Shown here piece after piece: positions 26,090 to 37,727 of a stretch of 64,000 nucleotides of DNA (within the stretch, counting starts at the first letter, position 1; every line of letters starts with the position of its first letter). The stretch comes from Carex sylvatica. Lineage: Eukaryota > Streptophyta > Magnoliopsida > Poales > Cyperaceae. The notes below the pieces were generated by a model, which ran no database searches, was not told where the DNA came from, and worked only from the letters and a program-made list of their open reading frames with translations. The position numbers were made by a program, and so were the translations under genes. Location: the NCBI GenBank assembly GCA_964058845.1, contig CAXKVR010000213.1, forward strand, positions 1 to 64,000, read 5' to 3'.

Positions 26090-26500
26090 AAGGGAATTCA
26101 TATCCTCTGAGATATCTCAAATTTTGCCTGACTTTTTGGAAAATCTAAACTGTTCAAATACAGTCTACACGAATCTCGAAGCTCAATAATACTGGCCCCT
26201 GCGCTACCCCCGAATAGGCACCGGACACGTGGGTCACACAAAAGTTGAGATATCTAAGTCGTTCAAATACTTTCTGCATGAATCTCGAAGCTCAAATAAT
26301 ACTGGCCCCTGCGCTACCCCCGAATAGGCACCGGACACGTGGGTCATGCAAAAGTTGAGATATCTCGGAAAAACACAGATCCGTATCCTCTGAGATATCT
26401 CAACTTTTGCGTGACCCACGTGTCCGGTGCCTATTCGGGGGTAGCGCAGGGGCTAGTATTATTTGAGCTTTGAGATTCGTGCAGAAAGTATTTGAACAGT
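26090..26500. repeat. Cluster of direct and inverted GAGATATCTCAA repeats
   Basis: A unit of about 110 bp (GAATCTCGAAGCTCAA ... CCCCCGAATAGGCACC ... AAAAGTTGAGATATCT) occurs twice in direct orientation (about 26150-26260 and 26280-26367) and once inverted (26386-26500). All units are bounded by the palindrome GAGATATCTC. A diverged copy lies inside the hAT element at 23352-23718. This is probably a MITE family that inserted repeatedly next to itself. Confidence 0.75.
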
Positions 26501-27373
26501 TGAGGGACATGTAACCGATGGCTCAACAATATTGGATTGTAGGTTGCTATCAGTGACATCTTCATTCGCTCGAGATTCAAAATCAACATTCATGACACCT
26601 TTGATTCTCATGTAGCAGTACCTAATAATGAAGGAATTTAAAAAATCTTAATTTTGCAAATAGGAAGAAATCAGTTGTTAGAACTACGAAATTGAAAAAA
26701 TAAATTGGAAGCGCCATCCGATAAATGGCCATTACTGAAGGTATGATTTCTTTCTTTCCCCAATTGGACATTTCAAGTTTACGCCACCATTGTACAATAG
26801 GCTTGATTGATTTGTTGATAACTAAATTATGATAAAAAATAAGAAGCAAAAGTCTAAAATGTATTGTTGTACCGTCAACAGGAAGTAGAAGGATGGAAGT
26901 AAAAATTATTCTAAAGTTGTGCCGTCGAACAAGAAGTAGAAGAAGCAAGGGTCGTACAGGAAGAAGAAAGGTTGTCGCGTCTCTTCTAAAACTTCCAATC
27001 GCGACTTCTAAATCTCTTCTAAAACTTCCGATCAGTTATGCGAGTTCGTCGCTCTCTCTCTCTCTCTCTCAGGTTTTTTTTCGCAGGGGAGGCCAGGGAG
27101 GGGATGAAATTTCATTGGGAGAAAAACATTTCGCATCAGCGAGAAAATTTGCTGCTATTTGTAACAAGATGTGTGGCTATACATGTATCGGGTCCAATTT
27201 GAACTAAATTTAGACTTCTACACATATAAAAGATGTATTTAATCAAAGAAAGACAAATTATTTGACTTGTGGGTTCAGATTCAATTCGAATTTTGATCAA
27301 TAAATTATAGCCACACAACTTTTTGTCATTCAATTCAATTTAAGGTGCATAATATAGAGGATATATATATACA

Positions 27374-27412
27374 CTAGTATCGTGCCTGTGCGTTGCGATA
27401 TTGACAAACATT
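27374..27412 (-). mobile_element. Helitron-like 3' terminus
   Basis: CTAGTATCGTGCCTGTGCG at 27374 repeats the end seen at 25061 almost word for word. The hairpin is less complete here. It abuts the 3' side of the minus-strand LINE at 27.4-29.9 kb. Confidence 0.4.
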
Positions 27413-27419
27413 GCAATTA

Positions 27420-29935
27420 TCAATGTTCCTCTTGCCTGTTGAACTCCCCTCTTGTGATTGCCTCTATTGGATGAAGTCTCATTTGCGGATCAATATCCAT
27501 GTGTCGGTACATTTCATCTACAAATGAGCATTCTTCTACCATATGCCTAGCAGATTTTGCCTTGCGGTGTCACATGAGGCACATGTTTGTAATCAGCCAT
27601 CCTTTTTTTTCTCAAGTTGTCGATAGGGAATAGTTTGTTGTTTATCAACAACCAACCGAAGACCTTTATTCTCGGCGAAACCGTCAGTTTCCAAATTTTG
27701 TAAGCATTCGTCAATGTGTGTGGATCGTTCTTGATGGCCCTGTATGCACTTCTAACCATGAAAATCCATGTTTCTGTTCGATTCCATTAGATGTCATCTT
27801 GTTCATGGACTCTCATAGTATCAGTTTCTGTTAGGTCCTTAATAGCATAAGTTCATCACTTTCTTCTATCGTGAGGACCTATTGGAAGAGGATTGTTAGT
27901 ACACTCTGTTTGGCCTCCCTTAAAGTGGTGTCATTGTGGAGTGAGGGTAGGTGGTGTTTAAGAATCCCATGTCCCCAGTTGTGATTCTAAAGTGATATCA
28001 GGTCTCCTTGACCATATATGTATGTCACGGTCGCCTTTCTAGGATTGTTTGCCTGCCTGTAGTGCGTCGATAAATAGTGGAGAGATCGAGGTCAAATAGC
28101 TGTTGAACTTTGTTCTTTGGAAAAATTGATTTTCACATTCTTGCTCTAGCTTTTGTCAATACCAGCACCACTTCATGAGTAGTGCTTTGTTAAAAGTCAT
28201 TAGGTCTACGATTCCAAGTCCACTATACTCTTTTGGTTTACAAACCATTGCCCAGTTTGCCATGTTCATCTTGCCCGAGTGCTCTCCCACTCCATTCCAA
28301 CGAAATCTCCTCCTGATTTTATCTATTCATTTAATGACCCATTTTGGTAATTTGAGAACCATCATGAAGTATGTTGGCATATCTGACAGTACTGCATTGA
28401 GGAGAACTAGTATGCAAGCAATTGAGAGGTGCTTAGCCGCCCAACCCAAAAGCCTTTGACTCATTCGATGGATTAGTAGTAGGTACGCCATTTTTGGGAG
28501 TGCCTTGCTTGATAGTGGCAGTCTAAGGTTTGTGAAAGGGAATGATCCCAAATTGCAGTCTAATATTGCAATCAAATTAGTTGCATCTTATGTTTGCGGC
28601 TCTAGAATAAGTAGTTCTGATTTTCTTTGGTTCTTGCCAGACATAAGACTCTCTGAAAAATTGTCATGGCTATCTGTAGAGCTTATATCTGTTGCACTTC
28701 CAGTTTTATGAAAAATAGGGCATCATCTGCATATAACAGGCATGGCTTCATGTCTTGAAATGGTAATATGATGACTCCTGTCTTTGTTAGTTTTCCAAAG
28801 TATCTCTCCAGGAAGTCCATTGCGATGATGAAAATTAATGGAGAGAGTGGGGTGCCTTGCCGGACTCCTCTCTTGAGGATGATGTTCTTTCTAAGAAATC
28901 TATTAATAATAACTTGTAAGGTACCCGGCAATCTGATTGTCGGATCCATGCTATCCATGTTGCTGGAAAGCTTAAGTTCTTCATTACATTTAATGTGAAA
29001 TCCCAGCTGACCGTGTCAAATACCTTTTTAATGTCAGCCTTATATAAAGCCAGAGGTATCTTCTGTTGTTTTGCTCTACTTAGTGCCTGCTGCGCATAAA
29101 TGAACCTTTTTTTTATTTGCCTATTCTTCAAAAAACCTGTCTATGCATTATCAATTACCTCTTGTATTCGCAGCTGTAACCTGTTTGCCAAAATCTTGGA
29201 AAATATTTTCTAGACACCGTGTACCAGACTAATCGATCTAAAGTCCTTTGGCTTGATTGGGTCTTCCATTTTTGGCACAAGGGTTATGTATGATATGTTG
29301 AGCGATGCTAGCAGAGTTTTTGTGTTTGCTACTGTAGCGAAGACTAAGGTTAAATCGGGTAGAAGCAGCTTTACAAGTTTTTTGTAGAATTCTGCATTGT
29401 ATCCATCAAGCCCTGAGCTCTTCTTGTTTGGCAGTTTCGAGATAGTGGCCTCTATTTCTTCTGAAGTAATTAGTGATATAAATTCACTGAGGTCTGTTTG
29501 ATCTGGGTATAGGTTACTCCATGTAATAGCCGGTGTCGGCTGCAGGTCTGTTACCATAAAGTTAACATAGTGTTCAAAGAAAACATTTGCCTTTGTCCCG
29601 TGATCAAAATAAAGATGACCTTGATGCTGGACCTGTATGATGTTATTTGCCTTTTTCCTTTCCATTGCATATACGTGGAAATACTTTATGCCTTTGTCTC
29701 ATAAAAGGTCCTACTTTATCTTAGCCCATTGTCTCCAAATATCCTCCTGCATTATTGATAGTTCAGTGAACCTTTTTTTGATGATGCACGCAAGCCATTT
29801 CTCTAAATCAGTGGTTGCTATGCTTTTCTTCACCTTGTCTATCCATCCCAGGTAGTCTTTGCATATTTTTATGTGTTTCAATATTACACACTTTGCTGTT
29901 AGCCCACTCTTTATTTTTCTCATTCTGTAGTTTCA
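27420..29935 (-). mobile_element. L1-type LINE A, truncated and decayed
   Basis: Minus-strand ORF2 remnants run in order from 29935 down to about 27420: a linker after the endonuclease (29711-29923), reverse transcriptase (29210-29665, 28835-29131, 28683-28958 with the LLYADDALFF active-site motif), thumb/connection region (28327-28575), and a zf-RVT-like C-terminus (27547-27759). Frameshifts and stops separate these blocks. The endonuclease half is missing: the element stops at 29935, where a plus-strand LINE begins. Confidence 0.85.
28683..29665 (-). pseudogene. Reverse transcriptase remnant of LINE A
   Basis: Fingers and palm of a non-LTR reverse transcriptase are spread over three frames. 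Key landmarks are KKSSGLDGYNAEFYK and the RSISLVHGV region in 29210-29665, LYKADIKKVFDTVSWDF in 28835-29131, and GVRQGTPLSPLIF plus YADDA in 28683-28958. The catalytic YADD is intact, but the frame is broken at least twice, so no active enzyme is encoded. Confidence 0.85.
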
Positions 29936-29949
29936 TCATTTTAGGCTTT

Positions 29950-31047
29950 TGATAATGATTGCTTAACAATTCCTTTTACAAAACAGTTGACTGGGGTTCT
30001 GTTAAATGAATGGCATAACATGCTGTCTCATTTGAATAGTTATAAACCTGACCCATTTCTAAATGATAGTTTATTTTGGAGATGGTCTTTAGTAGGTAAA
30101 TTTTCAGTGCATTCTTACTATGTCTGGCTTGAATATGGTGGAATGCCCAATTATGAATTTACATTTATTTGATCTTCCAAAATTCCTTTAAAGGTGAAAA
30201 TTTTCCTTTATCTTCTCAAAAGGAATAAATTGCTTACAAAGAAAAATCTTTGCAATAAGGGTTAGATGGGCAATCCATCTTTGCAATAAGCGAAATAACT
30301 GACCATTTCTTTGTACATTGCCCTTTTTTCCTTTGGAATATGGACATGGATTGCTAATCATAATAACTTCATTTTTAAGGGTACAACAATGGAGGATATT
30401 TGGCTTCTAAATGCTCCTATACCATTAAAAGATAAACAATTACTTGAACTTGTTAGATGAGTTATTTTATGGTGTCTTTAGCTTGAAAGAAATAAGTTTT
30501 ATTTTCAACAGTCCACTATGCCTATTTTATATGATGTAGGTTCATGGGTTATATCCTTAACCACATTTTGGTATAAGATTTTAAATAATAGATCAATTTA
30601 TAATTTGTTATTAATAATTTCATTAGACACTAATGACATGCCTTTTCAGGTCATGACTATTATAGGAACACATGTACCACCTCAAGGGGAGGGTTCAGAG
30701 GTAGAGGTAAAGGCAACAATTCTGGATTAAGAAGGTTCAACCCATATGCTTGGGTTAGAGTTCCTAGATGAATTGCTTAATTGAGATATATTTTTGTTGT
30801 TATTCAGATATAGGTTTCAGGTTGCTTTGTTTGGGTTTGTGTTTCACTAAATTTGTGTATTAGCCAATGTGGCACAGTGTTTTGTTTTGTTGGTACTACA
30901 ATTGATGTTTGGTTGTTTTTGTTGTTATTACTGGTATGTACCAATTTTTGTAATTGTTTCTTTCTCCATTTATTTGGAGTTAGAAACATAATACTATTAT
31001 AATTTCTAATAAAATCGGTGGGCAACCACTTTTTCAAAAAAAAATTG
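29950..31047 (+). mobile_element. LINE B, 3' part on the plus strand
   Basis: The plus strand shows the C-terminal zf-RVT region of an L1-type ORF2 (FWRWSLVGKFSVHSYYVWLE at 30073-30132, then PLKVKIFLYLLKRNK after a stop) and the following tail region to about 30730. The 3' end is TAATAAAATCGGTGGGCAAC plus an A-run ending near 31047. It meets LINE A head to head at about 29940. Confidence 0.75.
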
Positions 31048-31998
31048 TCAATACAAGTTATATTGCCAAGTTCACAAACTAAAAAGACTCGAGACAATGA
31101 AATATTAGATTAAACCAAATCGAAAATAATACATATCCAAATTGAATGTATATGAGCCCATTTGTAAGCCATCAGACGCCCAAAAGCCCATCCATTTTTA
31201 ATTGCTTTCAAATGTGCCAGATGACGCACATAAACTTTTACGCCCAACCCTTCCGTTTCATCCTTCCTCTAACCTGGTTCTAGGATTCAATCCACGTGTC
31301 TTGTATTATTTTTGCTCGATGCATAATTCGGCACCCTATAAGACATGTTATCGTGTTCCAAACCGCCTTAGCAAAGGGGCATACAAACAGCATGTGTAAG
31401 GTCGTCTCCAGGCTACAATTCGGGCATATAACACATTTCGTATCCAGGAGCATACCTCTGTGTTGTAAAACGTCTCTGGAAAGTATTTTATCATGAAGGG
31501 TTAGATATGTAAAAATATGCACCGTAGGTGGAGCTGGACAATTCCATAGATACCTGAAGTTACACTTAATCAATCCCCTAGTAGTCATAATTTGATAAGA
31601 TGACTTGGCCGTGTAACACCCCGAATCTTTTCAATTCCAATTTATAACATCTGTGTCCGTACTAAAACTTATCGGTTGGGCTAGTATTAGATCCGAAACC
31701 AGTATGTGTCTTCTCTCCCATGCGTGCGCTAGAGATATTGTTGGTTCTGACACCCCATAAGAGCTCCCCTGCATCTATGGTTCCCCATTCCATTTGTCAA
31801 ACCAGAAGGTAATGGAGTTACCATCCCCGATTTTTGAACTACTCGATAAGTCAAATAATCGTTTGATCCCCATTAGTTGTGTCCAAAAGATTGATCTAGT
31901 AACTAGCCAAATGTTTGGCCCACCTGGTTTAGTCGGCTTCTCTCTGAGTAGTGTAACCGTTATCGACCAAAGACATTTAGGGTCATTCTATGCTCTCA
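30940..31998. repeat. Segmental duplication, copy 1
   Basis: Two blocks recur downstream in the same order and orientation: the 3' tail of LINE B with its right flank (30940-31196 matches 32006-32262), and the zf-RVT region of the minus-strand LINE C (31197-31998 matches 32720-33530). Identity by eye is roughly 90 percent. Copy 1 lacks the 450 bp lying between the blocks in copy 2. Confidence 0.75.
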
Positions 31999-32806
31999 AC
32001 TAGTTTTTGTAATTGTTTCTTTCTCTATCTATTTGGAGTTAGAAGTATGATACTATTTTAATTTCTAATAAAATCGGATGGCCACCAATTTTTCAAAAAA
32101 AAATGTCAATGCAAGTGATATTGCCAAGTTCACAAACTAAAAAGACTCGAGGCAATGAAATATTAGATCAAACCAAATCGAAAATCATACATATCCAAAT
32201 TGAATGTATACAAGCCCATTTGAAAGCCATCAGACACCCAAAAGCCCATCCATTTTTAATTATAGGGAACCCAAAATGAACGCGAAAAAAAAATTCTCGT
32301 TTGTTCGGCCTGGGTCCAACAATAGCTGAAACTAATTTACAACACGATAAACGCGCTGCCTTTTCGATAAATACTCTGGCAACTACCAAATCCTAAACAC
32401 TAAGAGAGGTAAAACACAATAAATTGCTTTTTTTTTTTTTAAACTAGGTAGAGGCTACCAAGGGTTGCATTGAATATAAATATTTGTACAGCTAGTTCTT
32501 ATACAATCAAAATAAAAAAGTAAATATATCTAAGCCTCATTAAATCTAGAAGGATAGGCCACTCTTTGCATTGCCAAGGTCCTATTGGATTTCCACGTAA
32601 ACAGTAGCATGCACACCCGACTATGTTTTCCTCCAACAGTGTTTAATCCATAATTTCATCTCTCGCTTACATCTCTTTGCGATTATACTTGGGCTTATTA
32701 TTCTCTCCCCAAACACTACCCGTTTCTGTTGCTTCCAAATGTGCCAGATGATGCACATAAACCTTGCCACCCAACCCTTCTGTTTCATCCTTCCTCTAAC
32801 CTAGTT

Positions 32807-33320
32807 CTAGGATTCAATCCACGTGTCTTGTATTGTTTCTTCTCGATGAATAATTCGGTACCCCATAAGACATTTTATCGTATTCCAAACTGTCTTAGCA
32901 AAGGAGCATACAAACAACATGTGTAAGGTCATCTCCAGGATACAATTTGGGCATATAACACACCTCGTATCTAGGAGCATACCTCTACGTTGTAAAACGT
33001 CTCTCGAAAGTATTTTATCATGAAGGGTTAGATACGTAAAAATACACACCGTTGGTAGAGCTGGATATTTCTATAGATACCTGAAGTTACACTTGATCAA
33101 TCCTCCGGTAGTCAGAATTTGATAAGATGACTTGGCCGTGTAACACCCCGAATCTTTCCAATTCCAAGTTATTACATCTGTGTCCATATTGAAACTTATC
33201 GCTTGGGCCAGTATTAGATCCGAAACCAGTTTGTGTCTTCTCTTCCATGCCTGCGCCAGAGATATTATTGGTTCCGGCACCCCATAAGAGCTCCCCAGCA
33301 TCTGTGGTTCCCCATTGCAT
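32807..33320 (-). pseudogene. zf-RVT C-terminal domain remnant of LINE C
   Basis: Read from 33320 down: NISLAQAW-type linker, WNWKDSGCYTAKSSY, then FTYLTLHDKILSRDVLQRRG, followed by C-x2-C and H-x-L-F-V-C elements (CVICPNC, LHMLFVC). This is the Cys/His domain found after RT in plant L1 ORF2. Two overlapping frames carry it, so it is frameshifted. A second copy lies at 31280-31588. Confidence 0.8.
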
Positions 33321-33937
33321 TTGTCAAACCATAAGGAAATCGATTTATCGTCCCTGATTTTTCAACTACTCGAGAAGTCATATAATCGTTTGATCCTCAT
33401 TAGTTGTGTCCAAAAAAAGGATCCAGTAACTAGCCAAATGTTTGGCCCACCTGGTTGAGTTGGCCTCCCTCTGAGTAGTGTAACCATTATCGATCAAAGA
33501 CATTTAGGGTCATTTTATGCTCTCCACCATCACTTTAAAAGTAATGCCACATTTACTAACCTAAGATTAGTATTCCCTAAGCCACCATAGTCCTTGGGTA
33601 CACCTGTCAGCTCCCAATTTGTTAACGAAAATGCTCTCTCTCCCTTATTAGACTTATCCTATAAAAATGATCTTCGTACCTTATCTATTCTATTGAAAAC
33701 CCACTGTGGTAACTTGAAGCAACACATATGATATATTGGTATAGAAGAGATCACTGATTATACAAGCTGTAAGCAACCGTCTCTTGAAATTAACTTGCCC
33801 TTCCAACTCGCTAATCTATGCTCAATCTTCTCAATTAGTGTTAAGAATGGTTCTTTTTTTGGCTTAACCAATGACAGTGGCATGCCAAGGTAATGTATTG
33901 GGAATTGCGTCTTGGTGCACCCTAAGACCGGCCCCAT

Positions 33938-35003
33938 TTATTTCATATCTTCTGTAGATACATTGATAGAATTCTTTTTCTTGTAATTCACCTTTAACCC
34001 AGAAACTGATGCAAATAAGTGTATAACTAGCTTAAGAGAGATAATAGTGGTAATATCGGCTGAAGCAATAATTGTTGTGTCGTCTGCATATTGGTATGCC
34101 AGGATTAAATTCTGAATCTTTCTAGTTATCCTCTGCTGTAGAGCCTTATTTGTTGCATGTATCATTCTCTGAAAGATATCTGCAGCTAGGTTGAAAACAA
34201 TGGGAGACAACGGGTCTCCCTGCCTTAAACTGCGCTTGTGCTTGAAAAATATCAACTCGGCACCATTGATTAGTACCTCGATGAAGTTGATTGCAAAAGT
34301 GTTTTAATCCAAGTTATCCATTTCAATGGGAAACCTCGAACAACCATGATCTTATACAAAAATTCTCATTCTATAGTATCAAAGGCCTTGGCAAAGTCAA
34401 GTTTGACGAAAATTATCGCATTCCCTGTTGAGCTATGTGTTTAAGTATTTCCCGAGTGCCAACAAAATTCTCGAATATTTTTCATCCTTGTATAAAGGTC
34501 GTTTGTTGTTCAAAAATCAGATTAGGCATTTTCATTCGTAACCAGTTTGCAAGTACTTTCGATATTAGTTTATGAATAATGTTTATCACACTAATGGGTC
34601 TAAAGTCACCGACCTTTTTTCGGTGCGTCTTTCTCGGGATCATAACCATATTGGCTTTATTAGACTCAGTTAAATCCAGTCTATTGTCATGAAAGCCCTG
34701 CATGATTTGCATTAAATCCATCTTAAGCATAGGCCAATACACTTGCAAGAACTCATTTGGTAACCCATCGGGTCCTGGGGCCTTGTTTTTCGCTAAGTGT
34801 TTGATTGCCATTTCCACCTCCAATTCAGTGAATAGTACTTTAAGGGTTGTCAGGGTTGGGTCTAGAGCGTACATGGCATGTGGGTCAAAATCTCGAACCT
34901 GATTTGAGGTCCCCAGCCCTTCTTGTATAGTTTTAGCAAACACCTGTGTGATTCCATCAAGGTTCAATATGGTTTCCCCATCATGGTTTATTGCTTGAAC
35001 CAT
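33938..35003 (-). pseudogene. Reverse transcriptase remnant of LINE C
   Basis: Two open stretches on the minus strand: 34482-35003, with KNKAPGPDGLPNEFLQVYW and DFRPISVINIIHKLISKVLA, and 33938-34255, with SLRQGDPLSPIVFNLAADIF and the AYQYADDTTI active site. Between them (34256-34481) the frame is broken where KAFDTVEW would be expected. It is a typical non-LTR RT, not functional. Confidence 0.87.
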
Positions 35004-35213
35004 GTTTTTTCTTACCCTAGCTAATGCACATGCATGGAAATATTGTGTGTTCTTATCTCTTTATTTCAACCAATTACATCTTGCCCTCTGTCTTCATCTT
35101 TCTTCCACATTATTTGCAAGTTCATACGATCTCTCTTTAATCTTACACCTCAACCTAAATTCATACCCTTCTAAAGGTCTTTTTTCCTCAATTATGTCAA
35201 AAAATAAAACAGC

Positions 35214-36125
35214 TTACTTGCAAAAAGAAAGTTGTTGTTCCATTTGACCAAAACCATTCCTGTGCCATGCATCCATAGATGTGTGTAACAATGCTATGTT
35301 ATTGATGAATTTTTTAAGTGCCTCTTGAGGACGACTTGTATAAGAATTCCAGAGTGCTTGTACCATTTGCCTTGGCTTTTCATATTTCAACCAAAATGTT
35401 TCAATTTTGTATCTTCTTGGGGTAGTACTCAAATTCTGACACGTCAAGAGAAAAGGTACATGATTGAAAACTACCATTTCAAGTGCTTCCAGGTTTAGAA
35501 CTGCATACCTTAACAGTCGTTGTTCAGATGTGAATACACGGTCAAGTATAGAGAAGGAAGGCAATGGCAGCTTACTTGACCATGTATAAGTGCGATTCTT
35601 TAGTGGGATGTCCACCAGACCCGCCTCTCTAATTAAGTCATTAAATGCATCCATTAACCCTATTCCTCTATAATCTCTGGTTCGGTCTATCAACCATCTT
35701 ACCAAGTTAAAATCTCCCGCAATCATCCATGGTTCCCCGATTATATTCAATAGCTCCTCGAGCTCCTCAATAAACCCTGGCTTCTCAGTATCAACATTCG
35801 GGCCATATACAGTGGTATAAATAGTCATTTGTCCACTTCTATTATCATATAACTTCACTATTAGTGTATGAGCTGTGCTCCAACTATTAATGAGGTTATA
35901 GTATTTCCTCCAAGTAATTAACAAGCCTCCCTTATTGCCTTTCGCAAGGTTGTATGCACATTCAAAATTAAAAAAAGAAGGGAGAAAACCCACTGCATAA
36001 TTGAAATTTACTTCATTAATTTTTGCTTCTTGGAGCATACAAATGTCACAGCGTGGCTTACGAACTACATCACAAACCACCATCCCCTTTCCGGGTAGCC
36101 CTAATCCCCTACAATTCCAAGTAAG
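35214..36125 (-). pseudogene. Endonuclease domain of LINE C ORF2
   Basis: An exonuclease/endonuclease/phosphatase fold is readable in one frame from about 36125: WNCRGLGLPGKG, then MLQEAKI (metal-binding Glu), VYGPN, IAGDFNL (Asp/Asn pair) and a final NHVPFL (His). These are the catalytic landmarks of the L1 endonuclease that nicks target DNA. The frame is open for about 300 codons up to a stop at 35214, before RT begins, so ORF2 is broken in the linker. Confidence 0.88.
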
Positions 36126-36730
36126 TAATTTTTTTTTTGTAATTCATTTAAAAAAAAAACATCCACATACCGCTTCTGTCTGCAAAGACACTCTATTTGA
36201 GCCCGATCCTATGCGAGCTCTTCTTCTGACTCTGAATTTGAGTCGAGGTTGACAGGTTCATCAGACAGATTAACTTCTTCCAATTCTTCTTTCTCCATAG
36301 CTTCCTTTCTCTCTGTGTTATCTTAGAAGGGTTTGGATGATGACATATGTTTGAAAACTGCATCCTTGACCATTTTTTGCGCAATAGTCCTTTTGGAGAA
36401 AAACCTTAAAAAAAGCCCCTGGTGGAAGGTTTACCTGGGCTTGTGCCTACTTTTTAACTGATCCTTCGGTTGAATTGGTTTGCACCACATGCTTTCTTTT
36501 TAAAATCTTAATTCCATTTGACTTGGACTGGGCTTGCTGGTCATGGCCCAATGGATTTTCCTTTTTAGCTTCAGAATTAATAACTTGAACAGGGATGGGA
36601 TTTGCGCCTTTTATCCACTTTTGTATTTTCTGAATAGGGATGGGCTTATCCACAACAATCGGAGATAGTTATCTACCTTTGCGGAGATAGGTGCCATTTG
36701 GTATAGGTGGAAACATCCGCTCATTTCAAG

Positions 36731-37700
36731 TAGGGGTGCTAATGAGCGAGAACTCACTCAAAACTCGGTCCCGCCCATTCATTCTTTCATTAAAATTTGA
36801 CTCGGCTCAGCTCAACTTTGAAGAGTAAAGTCTGACTCAGCTCGGTATATTGGACTCTTTAGGCTGAGCTTGAACTCGACTCAAACCCAAAACTCAGCTC
36901 AAACTCAATTTATTGTATTATATTTCAAAGGCATGTATATTTCGAACATCCGAACCCATTTTTTTGAGAATCTTAGCCTAATTTGAAATATTAACAACAA
37001 ACAATCCACTCAGAGGCAATCCATGAACGTCCGAACCTAATTCCTTTAAAAGATCTTAAATAAGTAGAATCAGAGATGACACCAAAATCTATAAATTACT
37101 AAGGATACAACCACCAAAATATATATAAGTATATAAAGGTTCTCAAAACTACCAACTCATCAAAATAATATAACACCAAAGTATTTTCAAAAGTAACACC
37201 AAAGATTTTCAACAGTAATAACAAACAATCCATGAATTAGAGTATTTTCAACAGTAACAACAAACAATCCATGAATTAAGCCAAAATAGAACATCAACTA
37301 GAATCAAACATTTAACTTTATAAGAACATGAACTTTTGCAAGTAAATTCACAAAAGCATAAAAAAACTATGTTGCTGGAACCTTCATCTTTTTCAATTGC
37401 CAGGTGGTTTTCTTTTTCCAAACCAAGCACTCCACAAAATATCATATCACTCACTGATCCTGTGACATTTTATAAAAGAGTAGATTTTTACTTAAATTAC
37501 TTATTTCTAACAAAAAAGAATAAATGTGACTTATAGATTAGGGTGTTGAACCATAACATAAATTCTAAGTTGATCAATCTAAAAAAGGTTATAATGAGAT
37601 GTGAATTTCAAATAAGATTTAAATTTTAAAGAAAATTATAAATAAAATATTTACCTCTAACACTAATCAAGAATGCGGCATGAATGGACAGAATTGGTCC
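36731..37700. mobile_element. hAT element terminus and subterminal repeats
   Basis: TAGGGGTGCTAATGAGC at 36731 is a typical hAT end, followed by degenerate ACTCGGCTCAGCTCAA words to about 36905. It lies about 1 kb from the 3' end of the minus-strand hAT transposase remnant, so it is probably the 3' terminus of that element. A tandem TTTTCAACAGTAA(TA)ACAA repeat lies near 37180-37265. The opposite terminus was not found. Confidence 0.55.
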
Positions 37701-37727
37701 AAGTTGAAGCTCTCATCAATAGAGGCA

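Larger units (their letters stand above)
32427..36720 (-). mobile_element. L1-type LINE C, nearly full ORF2, decayed
   Basis: A T-run at 32427-32441 marks the poly(A) tail of this minus-strand element. Upstream on the minus strand come zf-RVT (32807-33301), RT (33938-35003), apurinic-type endonuclease (35214-36125), and possible ORF1 C-terminal remnants (36193-36653, basic and Gln/Lys-rich). Frameshifts and stops interrupt it. The right edge meets a hAT-type terminus at 36731. It is the most complete LINE in the window. Confidence 0.85.

Noticed and set aside
26893..27207. 104-residue open frame with Ser/Leu repeats
   Set aside because: It reads through a CT microsatellite and resembles no protein; the basic start (RTRSRRSKGRTGRRK) reflects purine-rich sequence.
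36666..36690. AGTTATCTACCT followed by TTGCGGAG, close to the RPB12 exon 1 sequence
   Set aside because: About 20 of 23 bases match, but there is no further similarity on either side; I treat it as chance at the LINE C edge.
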